NCBI RefSeq assembly: GCF_001949145.1
Contig: NW_019091362.1
Location: forward strand, 687,409 to 739,995
Length of the DNA stretch: 52,587 bases
Direction of reading: 5' to 3'
From: Acanthaster planci
Lineage: Eukaryota > Echinodermata > Asteroidea > Valvatida > Acanthasteridae
Under the pieces are notes generated by a model. The model was given only the letters and a program-made list of their open reading frames with translations. It did no database searches and was not told the origin of the DNA. The position numbers and the translations under genes were made by a program. How positions within the stretch are numbered: position 1 is the stretch's first letter; the number at the start of each line of letters is the position of its first letter. Positions 31,878-42,560 of the stretch are shown one piece after another.

Positions 31878-33862
31878 CCACATAAGTGTTTAATTTCTTT
31901 TCGTTTTCAGGCAAAAGCAAGGTTAGAGCAGAAAGAAAAGACGAAGTATATCTGCATAAAGAAAAAAAAATAAAAATCAAATTGATCATTCAAGGTTCAT
32001 TGCATGTGTAATATTCCAAGATGGATTAACGTAAATGTGCTTGTGCGTATTCAAAATGTTTCCGCAGATTGTGAGAGCCTTCATCACGGAATCTCAAGTA
32101 GTATTGGCTGAGATTGGCAATTAGTAGAATTTGTACTGTATTTGAGATGTCCGAGCTAATAACGCACGTTTTTTATGGTTGGTTAGAGTCTTGGCTAGGT
32201 ATTTCTGGGGATTTGTAATAGTTAAGATCCGTATTGTATTTTGAAATTTTATGGTATTACACCCCCCAAAAAAATCTTTTTTGATAAACTTTTCCGGGGT
32301 CAGTTATGGAGTTTGTATCCCAAGAAAGGGATTTGCTGGGAATTATGCAAATGTTTGGATGCTTAACAGAATGTATTTCCCTCTTTGGAATCCCACTGAA
32401 GTCATCAATCATATCATAAGTCAAACATACCTACACCAACACAGATTTGATATACAACCCTCGTAAACAGTTTGTTTGAATTTTAGTGTTATTAAAAACA
32501 TCAAATCATGAAAGCCTTACAATAAGACGCATCAATTATCAACAATTATTTCTTTCACAAAGATAACTTTTATATCGATTTTTTCGACAGATTAAATTAT
32601 GCCAGTTTTGTTGCATTGGATATCCTACGATGAGAGTATTTACACGTATTTACAATTCTATCCCTTTAAAACTTTTTTTGTTCTGTAGCTAACCTTAATT
32701 CTATTTTGAAATAATGTGCATTCATTTCATTGCTATAATTTTAATTTCCTCGAAACTTATCCTTCAGATTTAACTGTACGACAGGTGAAGTTGGCCGCTA
32801 GTATGACGAAAATCAAATTACCTTATTCTAACATGTACAAAGCAGATTTAAAGCGACTTTAATACCCAAGTAATTAAATTTAATTAATATATTGTAGCTA
32901 ACATGACAACAATCTCAAGACTCCAGAAAGATTTCATCCTCACGGCAGGGAGGATCCCCTCCTGAAGGGGATACCAAACAGTTCTTGGACGTCTGTATAC
33001 TCAACTTGTATCTATTTGGTTTTTGAGAGTTAATTAAATCCTGACGCCCTGATGTACGACGTTTTAGTAAAGTATTTTTGTTTTAGTAAAGGGGACCGCT
33101 GCAAATGACCAGTAATATTGTTACCAGGGGCAAAAAAATGTGTCTCTGAGGGAATCCGAGTCCTACAGGGCGAACTACTCTCCTTTTAAATGACACTTTT
33201 ATTGGCTAAAAAAAATGGCACATCTGGGGAAGTAAAACTTGAGCCCGAAAAGTGTCATTAAATAACCTAAAAATGGTTTGGGCAAGTAAGCTGATGTTGT
33301 CATAAATGAATTTTTAGACTTGCATTGACCGGTTTTAAATAAGCAGCAAAGTCACGAAATATACATCACATAAAATTTTTAAATGTCACAATATTATGTA
33401 AATCATTAATCACATTACGCGTTTGCATGTCCTACTTTTTTACGGACTCATAGATATTTAATCAAGATCAAAGAAAAAGTAATATAATGGTTCATTTATG
33501 TGAATGGGTAAGTTTTATTAATGCTTTTATAAAGAGCTACTTTACTCGGAATAAAAGCTAGAGTAAGAACAGAATAATTCAGCATAAATACTGCTTCACA
33601 GGCGGCTCAGGTTGTGTTCAAGGATAAATTTGTTATAAGAGAAGGTAAATAAATTTGCCATAAAGTAAAAAGGGAGGAATACTCTATTCGAGTAGCGTCA
33701 CCAAAGGCTGCTTCCTGCTATTGTTTGAGTAGGCCTATAGATTTTTCATTACCGTTATTAAAATGAACAATGTAAGCTTCAAGGCATTGATGAAAGAAAA
33801 GTGAATAAAAACATAAATGAATGAAACGACGAAATCAAGAAGCAGATCGAGGCGAATAAGGT
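31878..33862. other. AT-rich intergenic region downstream of copy R
   Basis: No gene seen. 32,430-32,660 has weak homology to 16,480-16,690 near copy M. The rest is AT-rich single-copy-looking sequence. Confidence 0.45.
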
Positions 33863-33868
33863 TTTATT
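33863..33868 (-). terminator. Poly(A) signal of copy R
   Basis: AATAAA on the minus strand lies 65 bases past the exon D stop codon. It is the first such hexamer after the stop and gives a short 3' UTR. Confidence 0.5.
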
Positions 33869-33932
33869 GACCACTTAGTACGTTCCAACAACAGGTGAAA
33901 ATACGGTCGCTAATGTGATTGAGATCAAACTT

Positions 33933-34377
33933 TTATGCATGTACTTTCCGGAACAATTGGGTTGAGGTTTGGATGCCGGCATAGCAGGGATGATCCCCTT
34001 CCTGAGTATCTTTGATGTTTGGATACTGGTGCAGCACCCACTTCAGGTAGACCAAGATCTCGCTCCAGTCTACCTGTCCGTCCGCATCCATATCAATAGC
34101 CTGCAGAGCTTGTCTAGTATCGGAGCACCAAAAACAGGCGAAGTATGGTGCCATGAAGCCGTTGCAGAAAGAGTCGTACTGCAGCATCTCGTCTCCTTGC
34201 ACCTCATCCTTCAGGTCCCAGGTGTCCCAGATCTTTCGGACTTCGGCGAGCATCATCTCTGAATGGGTGTCGTTCATCTCCATTTTCTCTATCATGTCTC
34301 GCATCTTCTCAGTAAGTTTGCCTCCAGCGCGATCAAAGAGGAGAGCCACTCCGACCAGACTCATGTACTCCTCCTTC
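33933..34377 (-). pseudogene. Copy R exon D, EF-hand domain, complete last exon
   Basis: The exon is 445 nt with acceptor TTCCAG above 34,377 and a TAA stop at 33,933. It supplies the C-terminal 148 codons of the family: Tyr-Met-Ser-Leu-Val-Gly start, helical region, one canonical EF-hand loop (DMDADGQVDWSE, about 34,060-34,095), and a tail ending PCYAGIQTSTQLFRKVHA. The exon is fully open with intact splice site and poly(A) signal, although the upstream exons of copy R are damaged. It also defines the true C terminus that is lost in the gap in copy M. It could still be expressed if spliced to another first exon, but nothing in the sequence shows that. Confidence 0.8.
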
Positions 34378-34474
34378 CTGGAAGTAGTACAACATTGAAT
34401 ACAGCACAGTCAGTATGATAGCATACCATACCCTTTGGTCGTCACAGGTCTCCGATAAAGTGTTTGAAGCGACT

Positions 34475-34505
34475 ATACATCAAACTCTACAATGTAAAAA
34501 CAAAC
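34475..34505 (-). pseudogene. 31-base remnant of copy R exon C and its acceptor
   Basis: These bases match 19,664-19,694 of copy M: 19 bases of intron ending TGTAG and the first 12 bases of exon C (Ser-Leu-Met-Tyr, 34,475-34,486). Immediately below 34,475 the sequence is intron C-D homologous to 17,825-17,920. One deletion therefore removed about 420 bases of exon C and part of the intron. Confidence 0.75.
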
Positions 34506-34509
34506 ACCA

Positions 34510-35550
34510 CCTGATATAAAACTGTCTCTGAAATTGAAATACGTAAGACTATAACAGGTAAAAACATACCAAGGCGTAAGCGTAAGCAAATCATCGAACA
34601 CAACTGCTGCCATGACCTAACTGAAATATAATGACGCTTGTACAGTGGCTTGATTTTAATAAATTGATCTTTTTCTGTATAACTTTACCTGAGGATAGGG
34701 TGCAGGAGCCAAAGGCGGGGACAATGAGTGTTGATATAGTGTCATGAACACGTTAATTGACAATGCATGTAAGTTGGTTTTTAGAGGATTCGACAAGGAA
34801 ATCCGTTTGGCTTTGGGTATGTACAATACAGATCGAGCTCTTTGTTTATGGTCAAGGTTGAATTCTCTTGGTACTATAAACGGTCACGCGTTTTACCACG
34901 CCCAGATTTTTCTCTATTGCCGTTTATGTAAGAAACTTCAACGACTGCGGTACGTAACGGCCGCACTCGACTAAATCCAGTTGTGATCAACCCCAGCACT
35001 CATAACATTAAGGTAAAACGGATAAGCTTACCGAGGCAGAACTTGACACATGGTGGCATTGGGCCTTCTGTCATTTCCATGTCATTTCCATGCCACTGAA
35101 TGAAAAGGTATACATGCAACAGCTGCAGAATAGAAGGGTCAGTTGAAACAGGCAAATATAACATGAAATTGGGTTGAATTCTGTCAGCCCGTTTAGACTA
35201 CTTTGCATCCACATAATTTTTCTGCTCAAGTATTTGATGAAATAATTTTTTATTGCCAGACGCAGTATTGCATGAGATCCGAGCGATCTTTGCTGCAGAG
35301 TTAGACTTCTGTGGAAAACTTATGTTTTCTTATCTTTGTCTAGTTATGCTCACTGTAAGAAATAAACTGTTGTTCTTATTTCATTCCTTTCCGTTTCCAG
35401 TTTGACTTTTTTTCTCGCTAGTAATGCCCGAATGTGGTGTCCCTAATTTATATTTGTTCCCATTGGCTGAAAAAATTACACGAATATTGTTTTATCTATC
35501 AGAGGACGTGGGAAATAATTACATGTATTCTAATGGAACACTCTTTCTTT
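34510..35550. other. Non-coding sequence in the copy R locus
   Basis: No gene or recognisable repeat. Homology to the copy M intron is lost soon after 34,505. Confidence 0.4.
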
Positions 35551-35801
35551 GGGTAATTCCAGAAATTAGGGGTCCATTTTTTCAAGTCCCTGTCACATTT
35601 GACATTTGATTTTCCAAGCTCAGAACACATTTTCTAATTTCCAAGAGTGGTGAATTAATGCAAATTGCCTGTCAAACAAATAGTAGGGGCCTAATAGTTT
35701 CAAATCAATTCCAGTGATATTTCCATGCCAAATAGCAAAGGTCAGATGTAACAGGGACACAAAAAGTCACACTTTTTGACCCCTAATTTCTGGAATTACC
35801 C
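35551..35801. mobile_element. 251-base MITE with perfect 24-base TIRs
   Basis: GGGTAATTCCAGAAATTAGG begins the left end, and the right end (35,778-35,801) is its exact complement over 24 bases. Imperfect complementarity continues for about 40 more bases on each side. No coding capacity. A target duplication is not clear. Confidence 0.7.
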
Positions 35802-36231
35802 ATTTGTGACTACTCATGCACCCTGACTTTTGACTAATACACAGGTTAGGTTAGGCAAAGACGCAAATAATTACTGATTTAAAAAAATTCACAATGCCAA
35901 GTAGTCATTTGGACTTGAGTAGTATGACATGGAGAGTTCTAGTCCATTTTGTTTCCTTGGGTACCTACTCAACCCTAAAAAGTGAGAAATCTTAAAAATC
36001 TCTCGCGCTCTCAAAAAAAATCTTCCGTTCCAAAATCGAAACGGAAGATCTACCACAAAAGTCTCTCTTACTTTATTCATTTGCTCTACCGGCTTCATTT
36101 TGTTAAAAAGGAAAAATATTATGTTGACTTCTTTTAAAACCGCTACCCTAAGAACAGTGACGACGAGACCAGACTTGAGACCCAAACTTAAAACTATATA
36201 TCGCTAAACAAAACTAAACCGATACGTTTTA

Positions 36232-36664
36232 ATAAAGATTGTGCGCGTTGTGAGTTATGTAAAAATTGTGATTATTGTATCGATAGCGTCAGACCTGAAA
36301 ATTGTTGCGGTTGTAAAACAACTAAAATATCTATTGGTTGTTAGCGCTGTAAATATTGTGTTTGTTGTTTTAATTGTGTAGATTGCTAACACTGTTATGA
36401 AAGTGAAAACTGTGAAATATGTGTTGACTGCTCTAACTGTAACGACAGCGTTAATTGCGTTAACGTTGCCGATTGTAGCAACTCTGAAAGTCCGATTGTG
36501 AAAACTGTTTCTGTTGTGACGATTTATATAATTGCTCTTATTATAAATTTAACGATCCCATAGAGGATTCAAACGTAGAATTATTTTTAGACATAAGCTC
36601 AAATTCAGAATCGACCTTAAACTTAGACCTAGTTTCATGTTTGAAATGTTTAATTTTAGATTAA
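36232..36664 (+). pseudogene. Cysteine-periodic ORF within the Polinton remnant
   Basis: One frame from about 36,235 has cysteines at short regular spacing (patterns such as KNCDYC, NCEICVDCSNCNDSVNC), interrupted by TAG near 36,349 and TAA near 36,388. A shift near 36,495 leads into a second frame with more Cys (ENCFCCDDLYNC) that ends in an acidic Ser/Leu-rich tail at a TAA at 36,662-36,664. Spacing is mostly two or four residues between cysteines, like a zinc- or disulfide-rich repeat. I do not recognise the family. It lies beside Polinton genes and may belong to the element. Confidence 0.4.
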
Positions 36665-36954
36665 ATCTCTTAGGTTCAAACTCAAACTAAAGGTGGAGCT
36701 TGTAACTTGGTGGTCACTGGGTAGATTACTTTTTCGGTCATAGTTCACATTCCAACCGTGTTGGTGTTTTATAATTTGAAACGACCAACAACGCTTTTCA
36801 TTTACTCGTGTAGTTTTCCAACATCGTTTTTATTTCCTTGTCAAACATGTCTCTGGCTAAATGATTACTGCGTTCTTCGATTTCCTTGTTGCTCGCTGCA
36901 CTCGCTTGGAGTTTCGTATCTGTCCTGCTGCGGAGTTTTCTTTCAACTCGTTAA

Positions 36955-37445
36955 CTCACCAGTGATCAACACAAACTCCTCGCGAGAAATATCACCGTCG
37001 TTAATGGCCTGCAAGATGTATTCTTCGATCATGTTTAACTTGCCATCACAAAGTACTCGGATTTGGTCGTGTTTTCTTGGACTTGGCATGCAATCGTCGA
37101 CCGGCGTATATATTAATACGGCGTAAGCACCAAAAGTACCGACAGCCAGGCCTTCCATCAAAAGCCCCACGGGTGCCATAATTACACCCAACATGGCGGG
37201 AATACCTTTAGCAGCAGACGTCGCACCCAATGCTTCGACTGCATATTCTATGTAGTTGAGCGCAGTGAGTATCCGTTTTATTTTTTATACGTGGTTTCTC
37301 TCCGATTTCTTTCCGTCAAAATCTGTGCTTTGACGTCTTCGATCTTTTTGAGTTGTGTCTCTGGTTTTCGCTGCTTCGCGCTCTTCACGCTCTGATAACT
37401 CGGGATAAGGCCTTAAGATCTCTGGGAACTTACATGTACTCATGG
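36955..37445 (-). pseudogene. Polinton-associated hydrophobic/coiled protein
   Basis: It starts near an ATG at about 37,440 with a charged helix (YPELSEREEREAAKTRD), continues after a frame change into a hydrophobic Gly/Ala segment (GLLMEGLAVGTFGAYAVL), then KHDQIRVLCDGKLNMIEEYI and DGDISREEFVLI. The last motif, a KHDxIRVLxxxKLNxI helix followed by an IS-x-EEF segment, recurs in small proteins I associate with invertebrate Polintons. At least one frameshift separates the parts. The function is unknown; a membrane or virion role is inferred only from the hydrophobic segment. Confidence 0.5.
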
Positions 37446-37900
37446 TTGTTAAGGTTTCTTTTTAATTATACACTTTAAAAAAATGTGGGTAGCTAAACGA
37501 TTTCAAACTCGATCAAAATTCCAGCGCCCTTGTTGTTAATCACTTCTCCCCTGTCGTCTCTCACCGAAAAATGGAAACTTGTTATTTTTCCGTTTTTAAG
37601 TGGTTTGTCATCTCACTTGGGTCTGTAATACTGCACCACACGTCTGAAGGTCGACAGTTATAATAATTATGAGACGTGTTTAACTCGCAGCAGTGTATCC
37701 AAAGCTCATCGAAAGGGTACTAATATTCTTCCTTTGTAAATAACCTTTGGTACTAGCTTACCTTTAGCAGATTTAACAGTTTGGAGACTTCTTTACCCAA
37801 CTGCAATCTAAGATTTAAGTCTGTTATCATAATTGTAACTAAATTTGAATCTCGGTGAACTTTAAACGTTCGACGAAGAACGTAAGAGACACGATTTAGC
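37446..37900. other. Polinton interior, no gene assigned
   Basis: No open frame of note was found. Probably decayed element sequence. Confidence 0.3.
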
Positions 37901-39120
37901 TATAGAACAATTAGCTCAAGCAAAAGAACGGGGGTAAAAAATTGTATCTGACTTTTAGATTTTTTAAAAACCGTCAGAAAAAACGTTTAAAGATGTAGAT
38001 CATGCGTTGATGGTATACAGTGAAATCACGGGTACCAAAGAGAAAGAGAACTAGTTTGGATTCTCGGCGGAAGTGCCCTCGTGGGTTATCTCGTCTATCG
38101 ATATACTGGTAAAAGGTTTAACCTTTTTCCTTCTTTTTCAAAAGAGAGAGATGGATGGCAAGGAGAGGGAATTGATAAACTTTTACACTAGAAAACCGGC
38201 ATCGATAAGAGCGTAGTAAGAGCCTGGTTAGCAAAAGAAGCCATTTGGCAAATTTATCTACCTGCCCCGGGGTATTTACCCAGGCGGATTACTTTACGAA
38301 CAGACTGTGCTAAACCGTTTGATACCCTGCGATCACGTGCTAAAAGGTCCAAGAGGTAAAACACATAAATACGCTTAACGGTGGTCGACGTTGCTTCTAG
38401 ATACAAAGAAGCATACCTTTAACAAGCAAAACAGCCGAACAAGTGACAGACGCTGTAAGGCAGATCTCCGTTGACTTGGCCTAAAACGCTTAATAAAGAC
38501 TCTGGTTCGAAATTTAAAGACGAATTTTTAAAAAAGGCTCATAAAAAAGGGCGTCCAAGTGCTAGTAGGTGAGCCGGGGGTTCATTAATCGCAAAGGATC
38601 GTAGAACGATTTAACAGGACTTTAGCCGAAAGACTGTTTGGTTATCAGTACGCAGAAGAAATGTCAAATCCAAGTGAGCGAAACATGGAATGGGTTACAA
38701 GGTTGCCTCAAGTCGTGAGCTCTAAACGAAGAAAAAAACGGCTAATACGAGACAAGCGAGGCTTTCACGCGGTTCCTTTAGAAACTATCCAGCTAGATCG
38801 AGTAAAACAGTTGCCAGCGGCTCCCCAGAGAGAAACAGAACTTCCTTTACCTCCAGACGCCTTGGTTCGAAATTTGTATTACCCGGGTGAGTAAGAGGAT
38901 GGCACGGTTAGAAGAGCAACCGATCCTATTTGGAGCGTTGACGTGTACCGAAAAGCGCACGAGTCAGTTCAAACGAGTTAACGGTAAAAAGGTAATGACG
39001 GGTCCAATGCTGTACTACCTGACTGACGGACCCAAGCGTTTTTGTTCGAGAAGAGCTTAGTGGTACCCAAAGATACAGAGTTACCGCCCGACTCTGATAC
39101 GGCTCGGTACTGACCGCAAG
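37901..39120 (+). pseudogene. Polinton retroviral-like integrase (DDE), many frameshifts
   Basis: Readable pieces in order: RAWLAKEAIWQIYLPAP (about 38,225-38,280), a VVDVASRYKEA piece carrying the first Asp (about 38,380-38,415), VERFNRTLAERLFGYQYA with the catalytic Glu (about 38,597-38,655), EWVTRLPQVVS (about 38,685-38,720), and C-terminal pieces LYYPGE, ATDPIWSVDVYRKAHES and VVPKDTELPPDSDTARY up to 39,120. These match the order of Polinton integrases, which insert the element into DNA. Frames change at least five times, so it is inactive. Confidence 0.65.
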
Positions 39121-39274
39121 CTAAAGTATCTACCCCGTTTCATAACTAAAACTGTTTGGTATCCAAAGGACTCAACGACAATTTGTTTTTAGCCACTGTA
39201 TAAAACACGTGCTTGTAAGTTACTTAAATCCAGCTTGTCTTTTATTTTCTCAAGTATACATACACATTTTCCGT

Positions 39275-40440
39275 TTGAACCGAGATCAACAAAGAGTCTG
39301 TGTCTCTATAAACCTACTTCACTCGGTCTTTGTAGTCGCGTTTTAGTTGATAGTAATAAAAGTCGTACATCAACGTTTTAGACATATTGAGGATACCTAC
39401 ACTACAGTTGATCGGATTGTTTAGTGTAGTGCTGGTTCTGTACGTTTCAAAAAACGACAACTGACACTCGGAAAAAGCCGTAGTTGTTTTATAGCTGGGT
39501 ACTGATGACAGACGGCTGAACTTGCCGGCGTCTTCTTTGTCTCGAAGCAAGTGTCCGTCAATGCGGTTTCTCACGTTCTCCATCGTTTTACCAAAGACCG
39601 AGTTGTTCATGAGTTTAAAAGAAGCCTTTCTCAAAGTCTGAGTTGGCTCGGGTACGAAGTTGGGTGTTTCTGTCTATATAAGATGCATCCGAAGTTTTTG
39701 TGCGAAAGCCAAAACGTGGTGTACCGTTCTCAACTCTAGACCCAGACGCAAGTACAGTTGAAGCGTTCTGCAGTGCACCACATACTTGCGTTTAGGCGAA
39801 AGCGTGGCCGTCAACTTATCGACTGCTAGACAGTGCTCTTGATTCTGGTCTAGCAAGTCTCTTTGGTACTGGGAAAACCAAGCCTCAGGTATCACAAGGT
39901 TCTCCGGTACCAAGGCAAAATCGTTGTGCAGGTCATGGATTCCTTGGGGATAGTGGAGGTCCACTTCGAGTAGATAGCCGGTTACAGAGTATGGAGAGAG
40001 CGATAGCACGCGCTCGGTGATAAACTTGTTTGATTTAACCCAGTGAAAGTTGGCATTATAAGGTAACAATTGAGACGTGGCCCACCGTAGGTTGTTTGCG
40101 TCTAGATACAAACCGTAAGTGGTAAGTTTACTAAAGTTGTAGTCTGGCAAGGACTTGTTAGCTTTAACATACCGAGCACTATACCAACGCTAGACACGCC
40201 ACCTCGTTTGACACATTAAAAAACAAGTGCACGTCGATGTCTGCAGTTCGAGTTTAACGACGGAGTGTTTTAGTAACGCATCCCAAGAGAGACCAGGTGC
40301 CGTGTAGTAGTTGGCTGGGTCTAAACCGTAGTTGTCTTGGCAGACACGGCGAAAGTTTAAGTACACACCCGCGAGCAACAGCGTGTCCATTTATGCGTAG
40401 AGATCGTGATAGTCCCCCAGAGTTTTATGGTTAAAAGCAG
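39275..40440 (-). pseudogene. Polinton protein-primed type B DNA polymerase, C-terminal half
   Basis: From right to left on the minus strand: GDYHDLYA, a stop, MDTLLLAGVYLNFRRVC and YGLDPANYYTAPGLSWDALL (40,255-40,400); then, after a frame break, a palm piece GLYLDANNLRWATSQLLPYN (about 40,060-40,125) where the usual LYGWA is shortened; then FKLMNNSVFGKTMENVRNR (about 39,565-39,625), the Kx3NSxxG motif; then YRDTDSLL (about 39,290-39,311), the second catalytic Asp motif, one codon after a TAG at 39,314-39,316. All are hallmarks of the family-B polymerase that copies Polintons by protein priming. The exonuclease domain is not visible. Stops and frameshifts abolish function. Confidence 0.75.
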
Positions 40441-40780
40441 AGCAGTCCAAACTCGTTGGGCTCTGGCATAGTCTTGCTCTGTGATGGTTTCTTTTTTTTA
40501 ACTGCTTTAAAACGCAGAGCGAGGTGGCAGTGTCGTTTCTTTGAACTTTTAAAGAGTCCATTATGTCCATTATGTAACAGAAGCTCTGCGTTGGTGAAAA
40601 AACGAACTTCTAGTGAAGAAAAAGCTTTTTAGGGCAGGCTTTGACTAACTTGTCGAGCGAGGTTGCCATTAAGTCATGTTACAGTGTGGGGAAGATAGAT
40701 CGAATTTCATCCTGAAGTGTTTAAGTTCACAATACCCAGCCTGGGTTAGCATGATATGTGGTTAGTCTGCTTTCCAGATT

Positions 40781-41193
40781 GTGGATGTGTACCAGCAATT
40801 TCCCATCCCAGTTGTGAGCGTCCATGATCTTACGGATGTACTTGGCCCAGCTACCGCACTCCTCAGGCATACAGGTGCCCTTGGCCTCCTCGAACAGCAA
40901 ACCAAAGGAACGGACATCCTCGGGCATCTCGGCCAAGAACTTGACCAGGTGGAAGGCCCGGACGGGCACTGTGTGCATGATATCGGTCAGATCTCGCAAG
41001 TTGATCAGGACTTTGGCGTCTCGATTCAGGTTGTCGTACACCCACAAGATCCATTTCTTGACCATCGTGCTCAGGTCCTCCATGCTGAAGCGGCTGAAGT
41101 CGTACACCCCATCGCCGAAGTCCACCTCTAAGATCGCGTTCCAAAGCCCCGTCTCCTTCATCTTGCGCAATCCTACGGGGACGGTCTCTGTGT
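40781..41193 (-). pseudogene. Copy R exon B of the DRE-TIM/EF-hand gene, truncated
   Basis: The acceptor lies above 41,193. This copy lacks the extra C and reads EVDFGDGVYDFSRFSME continuously, so it shows the ancestral frame. Homology to copies L and M stops abruptly at 40,781, inside the HIH motif: the codons after the second His are replaced by unrelated sequence that borders the Polinton remnant. No donor remains. Residue differences from M include Glu-Asp-Leu-Ser-Thr-Met for Lys-Asp-Leu-Cys-Ala-Leu, so R is an older duplicate than the L/M pair. Confidence 0.8.
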
Positions 41194-41497
41194 CTGGAAT
41201 CCTATCTTTGTGCCTTCAAATGAAGAAAAAAATGGCAAAATCATAATGGCATATTTCCATTTTAATATTTTGTGCCCAAACCCCGAAAGGCTTTTGTTAT
41301 GACTGTTTGTTACTTGTCTCCTCTGCCTTGCTTTGATCATGATGACGAGGATGGATTTCGGTTTGTATCAGGATTGCGTTATACTTAAGGAGGTGTCTTT
41401 GAGTGAGGATACATGTAAGTTCGTTGATTAGATTGGAGTGAGTTAAAACCCAAACAATAAGTTTGGCTGCATTGGAATTTCATAATATCACACCTAC

Positions 41498-41843
41498 ATG
41501 CAGTTACCTCAGAGAAAGCATACAACCCTCTAGGGTTCTCGCCTTGTTGCACCAGCTTCTTCACGAAGATGTCATCCACGCGTGTCATGTGCGAGAACGC
41601 GGCAACGATGATGTCGCTGAATCCACACCGTTTGACTTCATCGAACACCCGTCACTTGTCCTCCAGAGTATGCCCCCGTAACTGCCCCACGGTGCTCTCA
41701 CGGGTCGAGTTGTCCAGGACGAACAAGTCCAGGTCTCGGAGACGGTTGTACTTAGGAGTTCCCTTCTCAGCATATTTTGTGTAATTATAATCAACAACAA
41801 GATTCTCCATACTTTTCTGTTTGATCTTAGAAAACGCGAACAT
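41498..41843 (-). pseudogene. Copy R exon A of the DRE-TIM/EF-hand gene (nonsense codon)
   Basis: The ATG is at 41,841-41,843, and the N terminus diverges from M and is 13 residues shorter. The signature DLFVLDNSTRESTVGQ is kept. The Trp codon after HTLEDK is TGA at 41,652-41,654 (TGG in L and M), which would end the protein after about 63 residues. The last exonic base before the donor is T instead of G (41,498), weakening the splice site. The remainder of the exon (FDEVKRCGFSDIIVAAF onward) stays open. A CCAAT sequence lies about 40 bases upstream. Confidence 0.75.
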
Positions 41844-42560
41844 GTTGACTTCCGATGCGCAGGACTTACAGAATACATTAATTGGCTGTTGCACAAAATA
41901 AAGTATTACTGAGCGTCGAACGCTCATAGACAAAATACAGGCGATCCGCTCTGTAGGTCAGGTTGGCTAATTCCAATGATTCCCGAGGGTTATTCTGCAA
42001 AAGCCCTTGTCATCAGGTACAGATTTTCAGAAAATTGACGTATATTATATCTTACGGAGGCGTATAAGAGCCACTTGCAGAATTTTTTTTGAGTTACTAT
42101 AACTCGCCGCGGCGAGATAGTATCTCGAAAACTTTTTAGCAAGTGACCCTTACACGCTTCCGTAGCAAACAACACTTTAAAGTTCGCATAAACAAAATCA
42201 CAGCAATCTGACGAATGGAGAGCAAAACAAAGAAAAATGACTTGGCATCATTTTTATCAACCCAAAACGCAGCGGGGGGGGGTTGATATGGTGAAAAGAT
42301 GACGAGCCAGTCTGGCTCCACTTTTGAATGTCTTTCATGTGCCCAGTAACTATTGATTAAAATTTAAAAATTAGTGCATTTAATGGATTAATTTTTTAAA
42401 TACAAACTTAATGGAAAAAGTTTGAGAACGTAGGAAAAGAAGCACATGGGAATCATCGAAAAACATGTTAAGTCTAAACCAACAAACTGAACTATCCCGT
42501 CGTCGGCTACAAATAGGCCTATTTATAACGAAGCTGTTGCCCGATACGAGATCAAATCCA

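Larger units (their letters stand above)
36190..40690. mobile_element. Degraded Polinton/Maverick element
   Basis: Four Polinton-type remnants lie together: a retroviral-like integrase (plus), a protein-primed type B DNA polymerase (minus), a membrane/coiled protein (minus) and a cysteine-periodic ORF (plus). Polintons are usually 15-20 kb and also encode capsid proteins, a packaging ATPase and a protease; none was recognised here, so most of the element is gone. Ends are estimated: the right edge lies within 100 bases of the breakpoint in exon B of copy R (40,780/40,781). No terminal inverted repeats were identified. Confidence 0.65.

Noticed and set aside
35889-36185. Minus-strand 98-codon open frame left of the Polinton
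   Set aside because: No recognised motif, no splice or element context, and a hairpin (CTTCCGTT/AACGGAAG) inside it; probably chance.
36208-36500. Telomere- or CRISPR-like periodic repeat
   Set aside because: The periodicity is at the codon level (Cys codons TGT/TGC) with no repeated spacer architecture; it is explained better as a Cys-rich ORF.
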